A stretch of DNA of 64,000 nt, from contig NZ_QMEM01000007.1 in NCBI RefSeq assembly GCF_003390915.1, positions 1 to 64,000 on the forward strand, in the 5' to 3' direction. Each line of letters starts with the position of its first letter. Positions within the stretch are counted from its first letter, which is position 1. A program made the position numbers and the translations under genes. Below the pieces are notes generated by a model. It did no database searches, was not told where the DNA came from, and saw nothing but the letters and a program-made list of their open reading frames with translations. This DNA comes from Lewinella sp. IMCC34183. Lineage in GTDB: Bacteria; Bacteroidota; Bacteroidia; Chitinophagales; Saprospiraceae. Shown here piece after piece: positions 1 to 7,449 of this stretch.

Positions 1-700
1 CCCTCGCTTCGCTCGGGTGGGCCACGGGTTGAGGGCGTCCCGCCCGATCCACACCCGAGTGCAGCGAGGGGCGAACTATATGCACGAAAAGCCGCGCAGC
101 AGCCTAGCGGGTGCGAGCAAACCAATTCCGTAGTAACTGAAAACGGGCTGTCATTTCCCACATCCCTCGCTTCGCTCGGGTAGGTATCGCGCCTGGAGGC
201 GCTCAACCCGGGCCTACCCGACAACCCAACCCCCATTCCCCCAAACGTATCTACCTTGCACCTGCGGCCCGCCGCCCCAAACTGAAGGCCCCCTATGTAT
301 GATGCTTCTTGGGGAAGAGAACCCGCGTAGCGGGTTGAGGTTGGGGGGGGGTGGTTGGTGCGCTAGTGAATTGGTGCATTGCTGCGTTGCCCGGCAGACG
401 GGTACCCCTCGCTTCGCTCGGGTGGGCCACGGGTTGAGGGCGTCCCGCCCGATCCACACCCGAGTGCAGCGAGGGGCGAACTATATGCACGAAAAGCCGC
501 GCAGCAGCCTAGCGGGTGCGAGCAAACCAATTTCGTGGTAACTGAAAACGGGCTGTCATTTCCTACATCCCTCGCTTCGCTCGGGTAGGTATCGCGCCTG
601 GAGGCGCTCAATCCGGGCCTACCCGATAACCCAACCCCCATTCCCCCAAACGTATCTACCTTGCACCTGCGGCCCGCCGCCCCAAAATGAGACCCCTATG
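1..700. repeat. Tandem duplication of a ~295-bp promoter/leader block upstream of moxR
   Basis: Bases 1-297 and 406-700 are two near-identical copies (offset 405, then 403 after a small indel). Copy 1 begins at or before the window edge. Each copy carries the 18-mer CCCTCGCTTCGCTCGGGT twice (1 and 164; 406 and 569), an imperfect inverted copy (53-70; 458-475), nested inverted repeats (177-184/213-220 around 189-194/197-202), a -7-like motif and an ATG. Only the second ATG (698) opens moxR; the ATG at 295 runs 11 codons to a stop. Bases 301-405 separate the copies and hold the perfect hairpin AACCCGC-gta-GCGGGTT (320-336). I see no protein gene in 1-697. Confidence 0.9.
657..664 (+). promoter_or_regulatory. 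Probable -7 promoter element of moxR
   Basis: TACCTTGC resembles the Bacteroidota -7 consensus TAnnTTTG and lies 33 bases before the moxR ATG. The same sequence is present in the upstream copy at 252-259. No convincing -33 element is visible. Confidence 0.45.
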
Positions 701-1690
701 GCCAGTGTAGATATCGAAGCCCTCAATCAGCAAATCCGCGCCGACAGCGAAGTCGTGGAGCGCATCCGCAAAGAAACCGCCAAGGTGATCGTGGGGCAGG
801 AGAATATGATCGACCGCCTGCTGCTGGGACTGCTGAGCCGCGGCCACATCCTGCTGGAGGGCCTACCCGGGCTGGCGAAGACGCTGGCGATCAAGACCCT
901 GGCGCAGACGGTGAGCGCCGACTTCAGTCGTATCCAGTTTACGCCGGACCTGCTGCCCGCCGATATTGTGGGTACCATGATCTACAACCCGACGGTGAAC
1001 GACTTCAGCGTGCGGAAGGGACCGGTATTCGCCAACTTCGTGCTGGCGGACGAGATCAACCGCGCGCCGGCCAAGGTGCAGTCGGCCCTCCTGGAAGCCA
1101 TGCAGGAGCGGCAGGTGACCATCGGATCGGATACCTTCAAACTCGAGGAGCCCTTCCTGGTGCTCGCCACCCAGAACCCCATCGACCAGGAGGGTACTTA
1201 CACCCTGCCGGAGGCCCAGACCGACCGCTTCATGCTGAAGGTCAATATCGGCTACCCCACCCGGGAGGACGAGCAGATCATCATCCGCCGGAACCTGGGC
1301 GAAGGCTTCGAAAAGATCAATGCCGTGGCCACGCCGGAGGATATCCTGCACGCGCGGAAGTCCGTACGGCAGATCTACATGGACGACAAGATCGAGCGCT
1401 ACATCATCGACATCGTCTTCGCCACCCGCGAACCGGAAGCCTACCGCCTGGAAGACCTCAAGCCACTGATCAACTACGGCGGCAGCCCCCGCGCCAGCAT
1501 CAACCTGGCCCTGGCCGCCAAGGCCCAGGCCTTCCTGGAACGCCGCGGCTATGTGACGCCGGAAGACGTCCGCGCCGTGTGCGAGGATGTGCTGCGGCAC
1601 CGCATCGGCCTGACCTACGAGGCGGAGGCAGAGAATATCCGGCAGGAGGATATCATCAGCCGGGTGCTGAACGTAGTGGAAGTGCCCTAG
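698..1690 (+). CDS. MoxR-family AAA+ ATPase
   Basis: A 330-residue cytosolic AAA+ ATPase. The Walker A motif GLPGLAKT lies near residues 54-61 and the Walker B segment VLADEINRAP near 114-123, followed by the sensor region LVLATQNPIDQEGTY. This DEINRAP/TQNP combination and the length are typical of MoxR proteins, which act as chaperone-like ATPases, usually with von Willebrand factor A domain partners encoded next door. No such partner follows here; the next gene is a sulfur-metabolism enzyme, so the partner must be elsewhere or upstream of the window. The ATG is placed 33 bases after a promoter-like motif inside a duplicated block. The family call is firm; the cellular role is unknown. Confidence 0.93.
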   Translation: MASVDIEALNQQIRADSEVVERIRKETAKVIVGQENMIDRLLLGLLSRGHILLEGLPGLAKTLAIKTLAQTVSADFSRIQFTPDLLPADIVGTMIYNPTVNDFSVRKGPVFANFVLADEINRAPAKVQSALLEAMQERQVTIGSDTFKLEEPFLVLATQNPIDQEGTYTLPEAQTDRFMLKVNIGYPTREDEQIIIRRNLGEGFEKINAVATPEDILHARKSVRQIYMDDKIERYIIDIVFATREPEAYRLEDLKPLINYGGSPRASINLALAAKAQAFLERRGYVTPEDVRAVCEDVLRHRIGLTYEAEAENIRQEDIISRVLNVVEVP

Positions 1691-1808
1691 GGAATCTGCA
1701 ACAGCCTGGTTACCGTATCCGATCGCCCCGCACGACAGCGCCTGCGGCTGGCGCCCTACGTGGAATGAGCGCCGGAGTCAACCAAAGGCCGGCTCGCGCC
1801 TTTTGTCA

Positions 1809-1826
1809 TATGAAGGAACCTTCATA
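1809..1826. promoter_or_regulatory. Perfect inverted repeat, candidate operator
   Basis: TATGAAGG-aa-CCTTCATA is an 8-bp perfect inverted repeat ending 14 bases before the start codon of the MBL/rhodanese gene. A dyad of this size at this position fits an operator for a dimeric helix-turn-helix repressor. Persulfide-sensing ArsR-type (BigR/SqrR) or CsoR-type (CstR) regulators control such genes elsewhere, but no regulator gene is adjacent. Confidence 0.45.
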
Positions 1827-1840
1827 TAACAGATATTCCC

Positions 1841-3217
1841 ATGACGATCGAGCAAATCTATACCGGCTGCCTCGCCCAGGGCGCATACTATATTTCCAGT
1901 AACGGCGAGGCCGCCATCGTGGATCCACTGCGCAGTCCCGATCCCTACGTGAAGAAGGCACGGGAGGCCGGGGATACGATCAAGTATATCTTCGAGACCC
2001 ACTTCCACGCCGACTTTGTGAGCGGCCACCTCGACCTGGCGAAGGAGACGGGGGCCCAGATCGTCTACGGCCCCGGCGCCAAGACCGACTACGAAAAGCA
2101 CGAGGCTGAGGACGGGGAAGAGTTCAAATTGGGTGACCTGACCATCCGGGTCCTGCACACCCCCGGGCACACCCTGGAGAGCACGACTTACCTGCTGCTC
2201 GACGAGCAGGGTACGCCAAAAGCGATCTTCAGCGGCGATACCCTCTTCATCGGCGACGTAGGCCGGCCCGACCTCGCACAGAAAAAGGGGCACCTGACCA
2301 AGGAAGATCTGGCGGGACTGCTTTACGACAGCCTCCGCCGCAAGATCATGGTGCTGCCCGACGACGTGGTTGTCTACCCCGCCCACGGGGCCGGCTCCGC
2401 CTGCGGCAAGAAAATGAGCCGCGAGACCACCGATACCCTGGGTAACCAGAAGGAAACGAATTATGCCCTGCGGAAGGACATGACCCGCGAAGCGTTCGTC
2501 GCCGAGGTAACCGCCGGCCTCGCCCCCCCGCCCGCCTACTTCAGCGAGAACGTACGGATGAACAAGGCCGGCTACGACTCCTTCAGCGACGTGATGGAGC
2601 GGGGAGCGGTAGCCCTGGACCCCGAACGCTTCGAGCAGGTCGCCAACCACGAGATGGCCCTGGTACTGGACGTGCGATCCAAGGAGGACTTCGTGCAGGG
2701 GTTCATCCCCAACAGCATCTTCATCGGGATCGACGGCAGCTTCGCCCCCTGGGTGGGAGAACTGGTGCCCGACCTGCAGCAGCCGATCCTGCTGGTCACC
2801 GACCCGGGCCGCGAGGCCGAAACCGTGGAGCGCCTCAGCCGCGTAGGCTACGACAACGCCCTCGGCTACCTGGACGGCGGCCTGGAAGCCTGGCGCACGT
2901 ACGGGGGGGAGATCGACACCATCGACACCATCACCGCGGCGGATTTTGACCCGCAGGCGGCCAGCTACGTCCTCGATGTGCGCAAGGAAAGCGAGTACGC
3001 CGGCGGCCACCTCAGCGGTGCCACCAACCTGCCCCTCTCCCGCCTGCCCCACGCGACCGGCGAGCTTGACTCCGACATCACCTACCACCTTCACTGCGGC
3101 AGCGGCTACCGCTCCACGATTGCCAGCAGCTTACTGAAGGCCCGTGGCTTCGACCGGCTGGTGAACGTACAGGATAAGGTAGCCGACATTCTGGCTACCG
3201 AGTCCGTCGACGCGTAG
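1841..3217 (+). CDS. MBL-fold persulfide dioxygenase-like protein with two rhodanese domains
   Basis: A 458-residue protein. The N-terminal metallo-beta-lactamase domain (about 1-245) carries THFHADF, the later histidine in HTPGHT and the aspartate in FSGDTLF, the mononuclear-iron pattern of ETHE1-type persulfide dioxygenases; the residue after the HxHxD aspartate is Phe rather than a second-metal His. Two rhodanese domains follow (about 265-355 and 365-455). The first has no cysteine at its active loop (VTDPGRE), while the second has HCGSGYRS with a catalytic Cys. The likely role is oxidation of glutathione- or protein-bound persulfide to sulfite or thiosulfate in the cytoplasm. The SulP gene starts 7 bases after its stop, suggesting an operon. 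Family firm, exact substrate inferred. Confidence 0.88.
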   Translation: MTIEQIYTGCLAQGAYYISSNGEAAIVDPLRSPDPYVKKAREAGDTIKYIFETHFHADFVSGHLDLAKETGAQIVYGPGAKTDYEKHEAEDGEEFKLGDLTIRVLHTPGHTLESTTYLLLDEQGTPKAIFSGDTLFIGDVGRPDLAQKKGHLTKEDLAGLLYDSLRRKIMVLPDDVVVYPAHGAGSACGKKMSRETTDTLGNQKETNYALRKDMTREAFVAEVTAGLAPPPAYFSENVRMNKAGYDSFSDVMERGAVALDPERFEQVANHEMALVLDVRSKEDFVQGFIPNSIFIGIDGSFAPWVGELVPDLQQPILLVTDPGREAETVERLSRVGYDNALGYLDGGLEAWRTYGGEIDTIDTITAADFDPQAASYVLDVRKESEYAGGHLSGATNLPLSRLPHATGELDSDITYHLHCGSGYRSTIASSLLKARGFDRLVNVQDKVADILATESVDA

Positions 3218-3224
3218 GCGGTCC

Positions 3225-4922
3225 GTGTGGTTCGCCCGCCCCTCCGACTACCGCTCCGGTGGCCTTCGCCGCGACGTAGTGGCCGGTCTTACGGTCACCT
3301 TCGTGCTGGTGCCCCAGGCCATGGCCTACGGTCTGCTAGCCGGGGTACCGCCGGTGTACGGCCTGTACGCCGCGCTCGTCCCGCTGCTGGTATATACGCT
3401 GCTCTCCAGTTCGCCCCACGTAGCGGTGGGACCCACGGCGCTGGCAAGTTTGCTTACGCTAAACGGTCTCTCGGCGATGGCCGAGCCCGGCAGCGCGGAC
3501 TACATCACCCTGGCGCTGCAACTGGCCTTGCTTACCGGGGCGCTCCAGTTGCTCTTTGGCCTGCTGCGGCTGGGGGGTCTGGTGAGTTTGCTGAGCCGAC
3601 CGGTCCTGTCGGGCTTCGTATCGGCCGCGGCGGTGCTGATCGTGGCTTCCCAGTTGAAGGCATTCTTTGGCCTCGCTATGCCGCGCACCGCCTACCTGCA
3701 TGATACCCTGTACCAGTTTGCACTTCATCTCGACAGTTTTCACTGGCCGACCGCCCTCCTGAGCGTAGGCACCCTGGCCCTGCTCGTAGCCGGCAAGCGG
3801 TACCTGCCGCGGTGGCCCGTCATGCTGATCTGGATTGTGTCCGCTACCCTGCTGGTATACGGGCTCCGCCTCGACCTCGCCGGCATAGCGGTGGTGGGCG
3901 AGGTACCGGCGGGGCTGCCTCCTTTCGTGGGACTCGACGCGGTCGGAGGCGACCTGCTTACCCTCCTGCCGGTAGCGGCGGTGCTGGCCCTCATCAGTAT
4001 GGTGGAAACCCTCTCGATCGGTAATGCGCTGGCCGCCCGCCACAACTACTACCGCATCCTGCCCAACCGCGAACTGGTCGCCCTGGGCCTGTCGAAGGTA
4101 GCCGGGGCTTTCTTCTCCGCGGTACCTACGTCGGCCAGTTTCGGCCGTTCCGCGGTTGTGGAGGAGAGTGGAGGGCGGAGTGCCGTGGCCAACTTGATAA
4201 GCTTCGTGCTGCTGGTCGTGGTGCTGCTGTTCCTTACGCCCCTCTTCTACTACCTGCCCATTCCCATGCTGGCGGCCGTCATCGTGTATTCGGTCGGCAA
4301 GCTGTTCGATCTGACCGAGATGCGGCGCCTGTACCGGCTCGCGCCGCGGGAGCTGGCGGTGCTGCTGGTCACCTTCGGCTTCACGCTCTTCGCGGGGTTG
4401 CAGTGGGGCATTGCCGGTGGGGTGGCCCTTTCGCTGGCCTTCGTGTTTCTCCGGGCCGCCCGCCCCCACCTGGCCGAGCTCGGACGGATCGCGGGCACCA
4501 ACGCCTTCCGCAACGTCAATCGATTCGAGGGTGCCGAGACCGATCCGGAACTGCTGATCGTCCGCTTCGACGCCGAACTGTACTTCGGCAACGCGGAATA
4601 CTTCGGAGAACGGATCACGGAAATGGTGGAGGCCCGCGGCACGGGCCTGCGGGCGGTGATCCTCGACGGCCACACCATCAACGACCTCGACACCACCGGG
4701 CTACACGCCCTCGAGCAACTCCACGAGAAGCTCCACCACCGCGGAGTGGCCCTTTACCTGACCGGCATGATCGGGCCGGTGCGCGATTTCCTCTACCGGT
4801 CGGGCATGATGGAACGGATGGGAGTAGAGAGCCACTTCCTGTCCATCCAGGACGCCATCCGCTACCACCGCGGCGAGGGCGACCGACGCAACTGGGACCT
4901 GCCCGCCGTACAACACGACTGA
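3225..4922 (+). CDS. SulP-family anion transporter with C-terminal STAS domain
   Basis: A 565-residue inner-membrane transporter. It begins with the SulP signature region (LRRDVVAGLTVTFVLVPQAM, roughly residues 14-33), has about a dozen hydrophobic segments up to residue ~410 and ends in a STAS domain (about 440-550) with the DTTG-type loop LDGHTINDLDTTGLHAL. SulP proteins move sulfate, bicarbonate or related anions. The GTG start 7 bases after the upstream persulfide-dioxygenase-like gene implies co-transcription and suggests sulfate, sulfite or thiosulfate as cargo; bicarbonate cannot be excluded because no carbonic anhydrase or other diagnostic partner is adjacent. Confidence 0.92.
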   Translation: MWFARPSDYRSGGLRRDVVAGLTVTFVLVPQAMAYGLLAGVPPVYGLYAALVPLLVYTLLSSSPHVAVGPTALASLLTLNGLSAMAEPGSADYITLALQLALLTGALQLLFGLLRLGGLVSLLSRPVLSGFVSAAAVLIVASQLKAFFGLAMPRTAYLHDTLYQFALHLDSFHWPTALLSVGTLALLVAGKRYLPRWPVMLIWIVSATLLVYGLRLDLAGIAVVGEVPAGLPPFVGLDAVGGDLLTLLPVAAVLALISMVETLSIGNALAARHNYYRILPNRELVALGLSKVAGAFFSAVPTSASFGRSAVVEESGGRSAVANLISFVLLVVVLLFLTPLFYYLPIPMLAAVIVYSVGKLFDLTEMRRLYRLAPRELAVLLVTFGFTLFAGLQWGIAGGVALSLAFVFLRAARPHLAELGRIAGTNAFRNVNRFEGAETDPELLIVRFDAELYFGNAEYFGERITEMVEARGTGLRAVILDGHTINDLDTTGLHALEQLHEKLHHRGVALYLTGMIGPVRDFLYRSGMMERMGVESHFLSIQDAIRYHRGEGDRRNWDLPAVQHD

Positions 4923-4926
4923 ATCA

Positions 4927-5010
4927 GGCAAGAATATTTTCCGTGCTCCCCAACGCTCGGGGGCCGGCGTACGTCTTGTCATATGACGCCCCGGCAGAAA
5001 ATTTCTTGCC
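4927..5010. repeat. Long imperfect inverted repeat with a central palindrome
   Basis: GGCAAGAAtATTTTC (4927-4941) and GAAAATTTCTTGCC (4997-5010) are inverted copies with one bulged base. The 55-base loop contains the perfect palindrome GTCATATGAC (4978-4987). It sits between the sulP stop and the fasciclin gene and lacks the U-tract of an intrinsic terminator. It could be an operator pair or an RNA hairpin. Confidence 0.5.
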
Positions 5011-5103
5011 AGCAGAGTAGTACTAAAAAGTTATTATTGGCCTGACGGGCAGCGTAAACAACGGTCAGCCCGTTTCACACACCAGTCATTAACCCACTTT
5101 TTC

Positions 5104-6453
5104 ATGATCCGATCAAGCACCTTCCTAACCCTATTCCTCCTCTCTCTCGTTCTGGGATTCACCTCCTGCGGAGACGACGACGGACCGATTGTTCCCGTAA
5201 TCGGCACGATCACCGACATTCTCGAGGGTGAGTCGGAATTTTCCAATCTCGTGGCCGCCCTGCAGCGGACCGGCCAGGACCAGTTCCTTGACGGCCCCAC
5301 CGCGCGGCTGACGTTCTTTGCCCCCAATGATGCTGCCTTCGCGGCTGCGGGAATCGACCTCGGCACCATCAGCGATACCGAACTCTCCAACATCCTGGCC
5401 TATCACATCCTGGTCGGTCAGATTCTGCGGGACGGGGACATTCCCGACGGCCGTACCGAGTACGACACCCGAAATGCCACCGTTCCCGGAGGTATCAGCC
5501 TGCCCCTGACCGTCGACAAAGACGGTAGTACCCTTACCCTCAACGGTATGACCACCGTTACCGCCGGTCCCGTCGAAGCGGTCAACGGCGTGTACTACAC
5601 CATCGACGGAATACTGATGCCGCCGACCCTGGTGGATCGGGCTATGCTTGCTGGTAATTTCACTACGCTACTGAGTCTTCTGGAGCGCGTCGAACTGGAC
5701 GAAGTGCTGATGGATACCGGCAACTATACCATTTTCGCCCCGACCGACGCAGCCTTCGCCGCTTCGAGCCTTGACCTGTCTACCTTGAATGACGATGAGG
5801 TGACCGACCTGCTGCTGTACCACGTGCTGGGCACAACCATTCCCGCCGCCAGCATTCCGTCCGGTCAGTCCTTCCAGACCACGCTGAGCACCGCCGGCCC
5901 GGATGACACCCGCCTTTCGCTGCTGCTTGGATCCTACCCCGACAGCGTGACCGTCAACGGCAGCGCGGAGGTAGTCGCAACGGACGTTTACGCCACCAAC
6001 GGCGTAATCCACGCCATCGATGAGGTACTTGAGATGCAGGACCTGGTCGACTTCGTGACCAAAGCCGAACAGACCAGCTCCCTGGCCACCGCCGTTACGA
6101 ATGCGGGACTGGCCGGCAACCTTATGACCAGTGGCCCCTTCACGGTATTCGCTCCGACCAATGCCGCGTTCACTGCCGCTGCGGACACCATTGCTACCTT
6201 CACCGGTAATCAGCTGCAGAGTGTGCTGCTGTACCACGTACTAAGCGGCAATGTCCAGTCCTCCGACCTGGTAGACGGTGATGTCACCACCCTCAACGGC
6301 CAGGAACTGACGGTAAGCATTGAAGAGGACACCGCACCCGTCCTGATTACCCCCGACAGCACGGTGGTCAACTTCGTCACTACCGACATCCAGGCTACCA
6401 ATGGCGTGATCCACCTGATCAATGGTGTGCTGCTGCCGGAGCTGGAAGACTAG
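5104..6453 (+). CDS. Three-domain fasciclin (FAS1) lipoprotein
   Basis: A 449-residue exported lipoprotein. The signal peptide ends at the lipobox GFTSC with Cys22, followed by an acidic CGDDDG segment. Three consecutive FAS1 domains lie at about residues 38-160, 168-305 and 312-449, each with the H1 motif (FFAPNDAAF, IFAPTDAAF, VFAPTNAAF), the YH motif (LAYHILVG, LLYHVLGT, LLYHVLSG) and the terminal NGV(I/Y)xxI(D/N) strand. FAS1 domains mediate adhesion and matrix contacts at the cell surface. The last codons overlap in character with a FAS1-like remnant found 240 bases downstream (6691-6831). A weak -7-like motif TATTATTG at 5032-5039 lies 64 bases before the start. Confidence 0.95.
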   Translation: MIRSSTFLTLFLLSLVLGFTSCGDDDGPIVPVIGTITDILEGESEFSNLVAALQRTGQDQFLDGPTARLTFFAPNDAAFAAAGIDLGTISDTELSNILAYHILVGQILRDGDIPDGRTEYDTRNATVPGGISLPLTVDKDGSTLTLNGMTTVTAGPVEAVNGVYYTIDGILMPPTLVDRAMLAGNFTTLLSLLERVELDEVLMDTGNYTIFAPTDAAFAASSLDLSTLNDDEVTDLLLYHVLGTTIPAASIPSGQSFQTTLSTAGPDDTRLSLLLGSYPDSVTVNGSAEVVATDVYATNGVIHAIDEVLEMQDLVDFVTKAEQTSSLATAVTNAGLAGNLMTSGPFTVFAPTNAAFTAAADTIATFTGNQLQSVLLYHVLSGNVQSSDLVDGDVTTLNGQELTVSIEEDTAPVLITPDSTVVNFVTTDIQATNGVIHLINGVLLPELED

Positions 6454-6510
6454 GCAACGGCAAGCGCGTTTCCCGGCTTCGTCCGCAACGGATGCAGCAA
6501 CCGTGGAATA

Positions 6511-6578
6511 CGCGTCATCTTTACCAAACAAGGCCGTAAAAACGCTAGGAGAGGGGATCGTGAGGTCCCCTCTTTTTT
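6511..6578 (+). promoter_or_regulatory. Degenerate upstream copy of the rimP promoter and leader terminator
   Basis: CATCTTTA (6516-6523) corresponds to the intact -7 motif TATCTTTG at 6848, followed by the shared ACCAAACAAGGCCGTAAAAA-type leader and a hairpin GAGGGGATC-gtga-GGTCCCCTC (6551-6572) with a T6 tract (6573-6578). The hairpin can act as the terminator of the fasciclin gene ending at 6453. Confidence 0.7.
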
Positions 6579-6638
6579 GTGTGCGTACTTACCCGTTTCG
6601 GGGCGCGGGGGCCGGGCCACCGATGCCACGCAGGAGGT

Positions 6639-6692
6639 ATGGAAGACACGATCACCGATCTCCTGCAAACCTACTCCTCCACCGAGCCACCT
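6639..6692 (+). pseudogene. Duplicated 5' fragment of rimP
   Basis: From the ATG at 6639 the reading frame MEDTITDLLQTYSSTE parallels the genuine rimP start MEETITNLLETYFSTE (6977). Similarity stops after about 17 codons, where the sequence switches to FAS1-like coding in another frame. Together with the duplicated leader this is a truncated second copy of the rimP 5' end, offset about 335 bases. Confidence 0.8.
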
Positions 6693-6831
6693 GTTCATCC
6701 GGGATGCGCGATTCGCGCGCCCCGTCCAACTGAACGAGGGAGACCTTCGCACCCAAAATGGCGTGCGGTACCTGGTCGATCGGGTGGTTGTCCCCCGGCA
6801 GCGGGAGCGGCTGCAACGTGGAGACAACTAA
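6691..6831 (+). pseudogene. Possible FAS1-domain C-terminal remnant
   Basis: In this frame the peptide contains NGVRYLVDRVVVP, which matches the terminal strand of FAS1 domains (compare NGVIHLINGVLLP at the end of the fasciclin gene), and ends at a TAA just before the intact rimP promoter. It has no start of its own and begins at the rimP-fragment junction. The simplest reading is a leftover of a tandem duplication spanning the fasciclin gene end and rimP start. Short and divergent, so tentative. Confidence 0.45.
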
Positions 6832-6847
6832 TTTGCACCGAATACGT

Positions 6848-6910
6848 TATCTTTGCCAAACAAGGCCGTAAAAACGTCAACAGAGGGAACCGTGAGGTTC
6901 CCTCTTTTTT
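6848..6910 (+). promoter_or_regulatory. rimP promoter with promoter-proximal intrinsic terminator (possible attenuator)
   Basis: TATCTTTG (6848-6855) is a perfect TAnnTTTG element. Roughly 30 bases later comes a perfect 9-bp stem GAGGGAACC-gtga-GGTTCCCTC (6883-6904) followed by T6 (6905-6910), all upstream of the rimP ATG at 6977. Transcription from this promoter must read through the terminator to reach rimP-nusA, so this may be an attenuator or may release a ~50-nt RNA. The same arrangement is duplicated at 6511-6578. Confidence 0.7.
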
Positions 6911-6976
6911 GTGTCCCTGCTCACCGATTTCGGGCGCGGACGCAGGTGCAGGGCCGCCGGTACCAAGCAAAAGTTT

Positions 6977-7447
6977 ATGGAAGAAACGATCACCAATCTG
7001 CTGGAAACTTACTTCTCCACCGAGGAGGAATTTCAGGACTGCTTCGTCGTGGACGTGAACCACTCCAACAAGAAATTGGAAGTCTTCGTCGACAGCGACT
7101 CCGGGATGACCTTCGCAAAATGCCAACGTATTAGTCGGTATCTTGAAAGCTACCTGGATGAGGCCAAGCCCCTCGGCGAGGAATATATCCTGAACGTAAG
7201 CAGCCCCGGCGTGGACCGTCCCCTGAAGTTCCACCGGCAGTACCAGAAAAACGTAGGCCGCACCCTGGAGGTCACAACCACCGAGGGGGAAACCTACACC
7301 GGCCTCCTCAAGGAAGCCACTCCCGCCGAGATCGTCCTGGAAGCCAAGCAGCGCATCCAGGACGGAAAGCGCAAAAAGACCGTCGTGGAGGACATCAGCA
7401 TCGCCACCGACGCCATTAAAAAATCTATAGTCAAAATCTCCTTCTAG
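6977..7447 (+). CDS. rimP: Ribosome maturation factor RimP
   Basis: A 156-residue cytosolic protein that assists 30S subunit assembly. Recognised from the two-part RimP pattern: an N-terminal domain with FVVDVNHSNKKLEVFVDSDS and RYLESYLD, the motif YILNVSSPGVDRPLK (family EVSSPGxDRPL), and a C-terminal SH3-like part ending in ISIATDAIKKSIVKISF. A GTG at 6911 would add 22 residues unlike RimP, so the ATG at 6977 is preferred; the duplicated fragment upstream also begins at this codon. nusA starts 2 bases after the stop, the usual rimP-nusA coupling. Confidence 0.95.
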   Translation: MEETITNLLETYFSTEEEFQDCFVVDVNHSNKKLEVFVDSDSGMTFAKCQRISRYLESYLDEAKPLGEEYILNVSSPGVDRPLKFHRQYQKNVGRTLEVTTTEGETYTGLLKEATPAEIVLEAKQRIQDGKRKKTVVEDISIATDAIKKSIVKISF

Positions 7448-7449
7448 CC

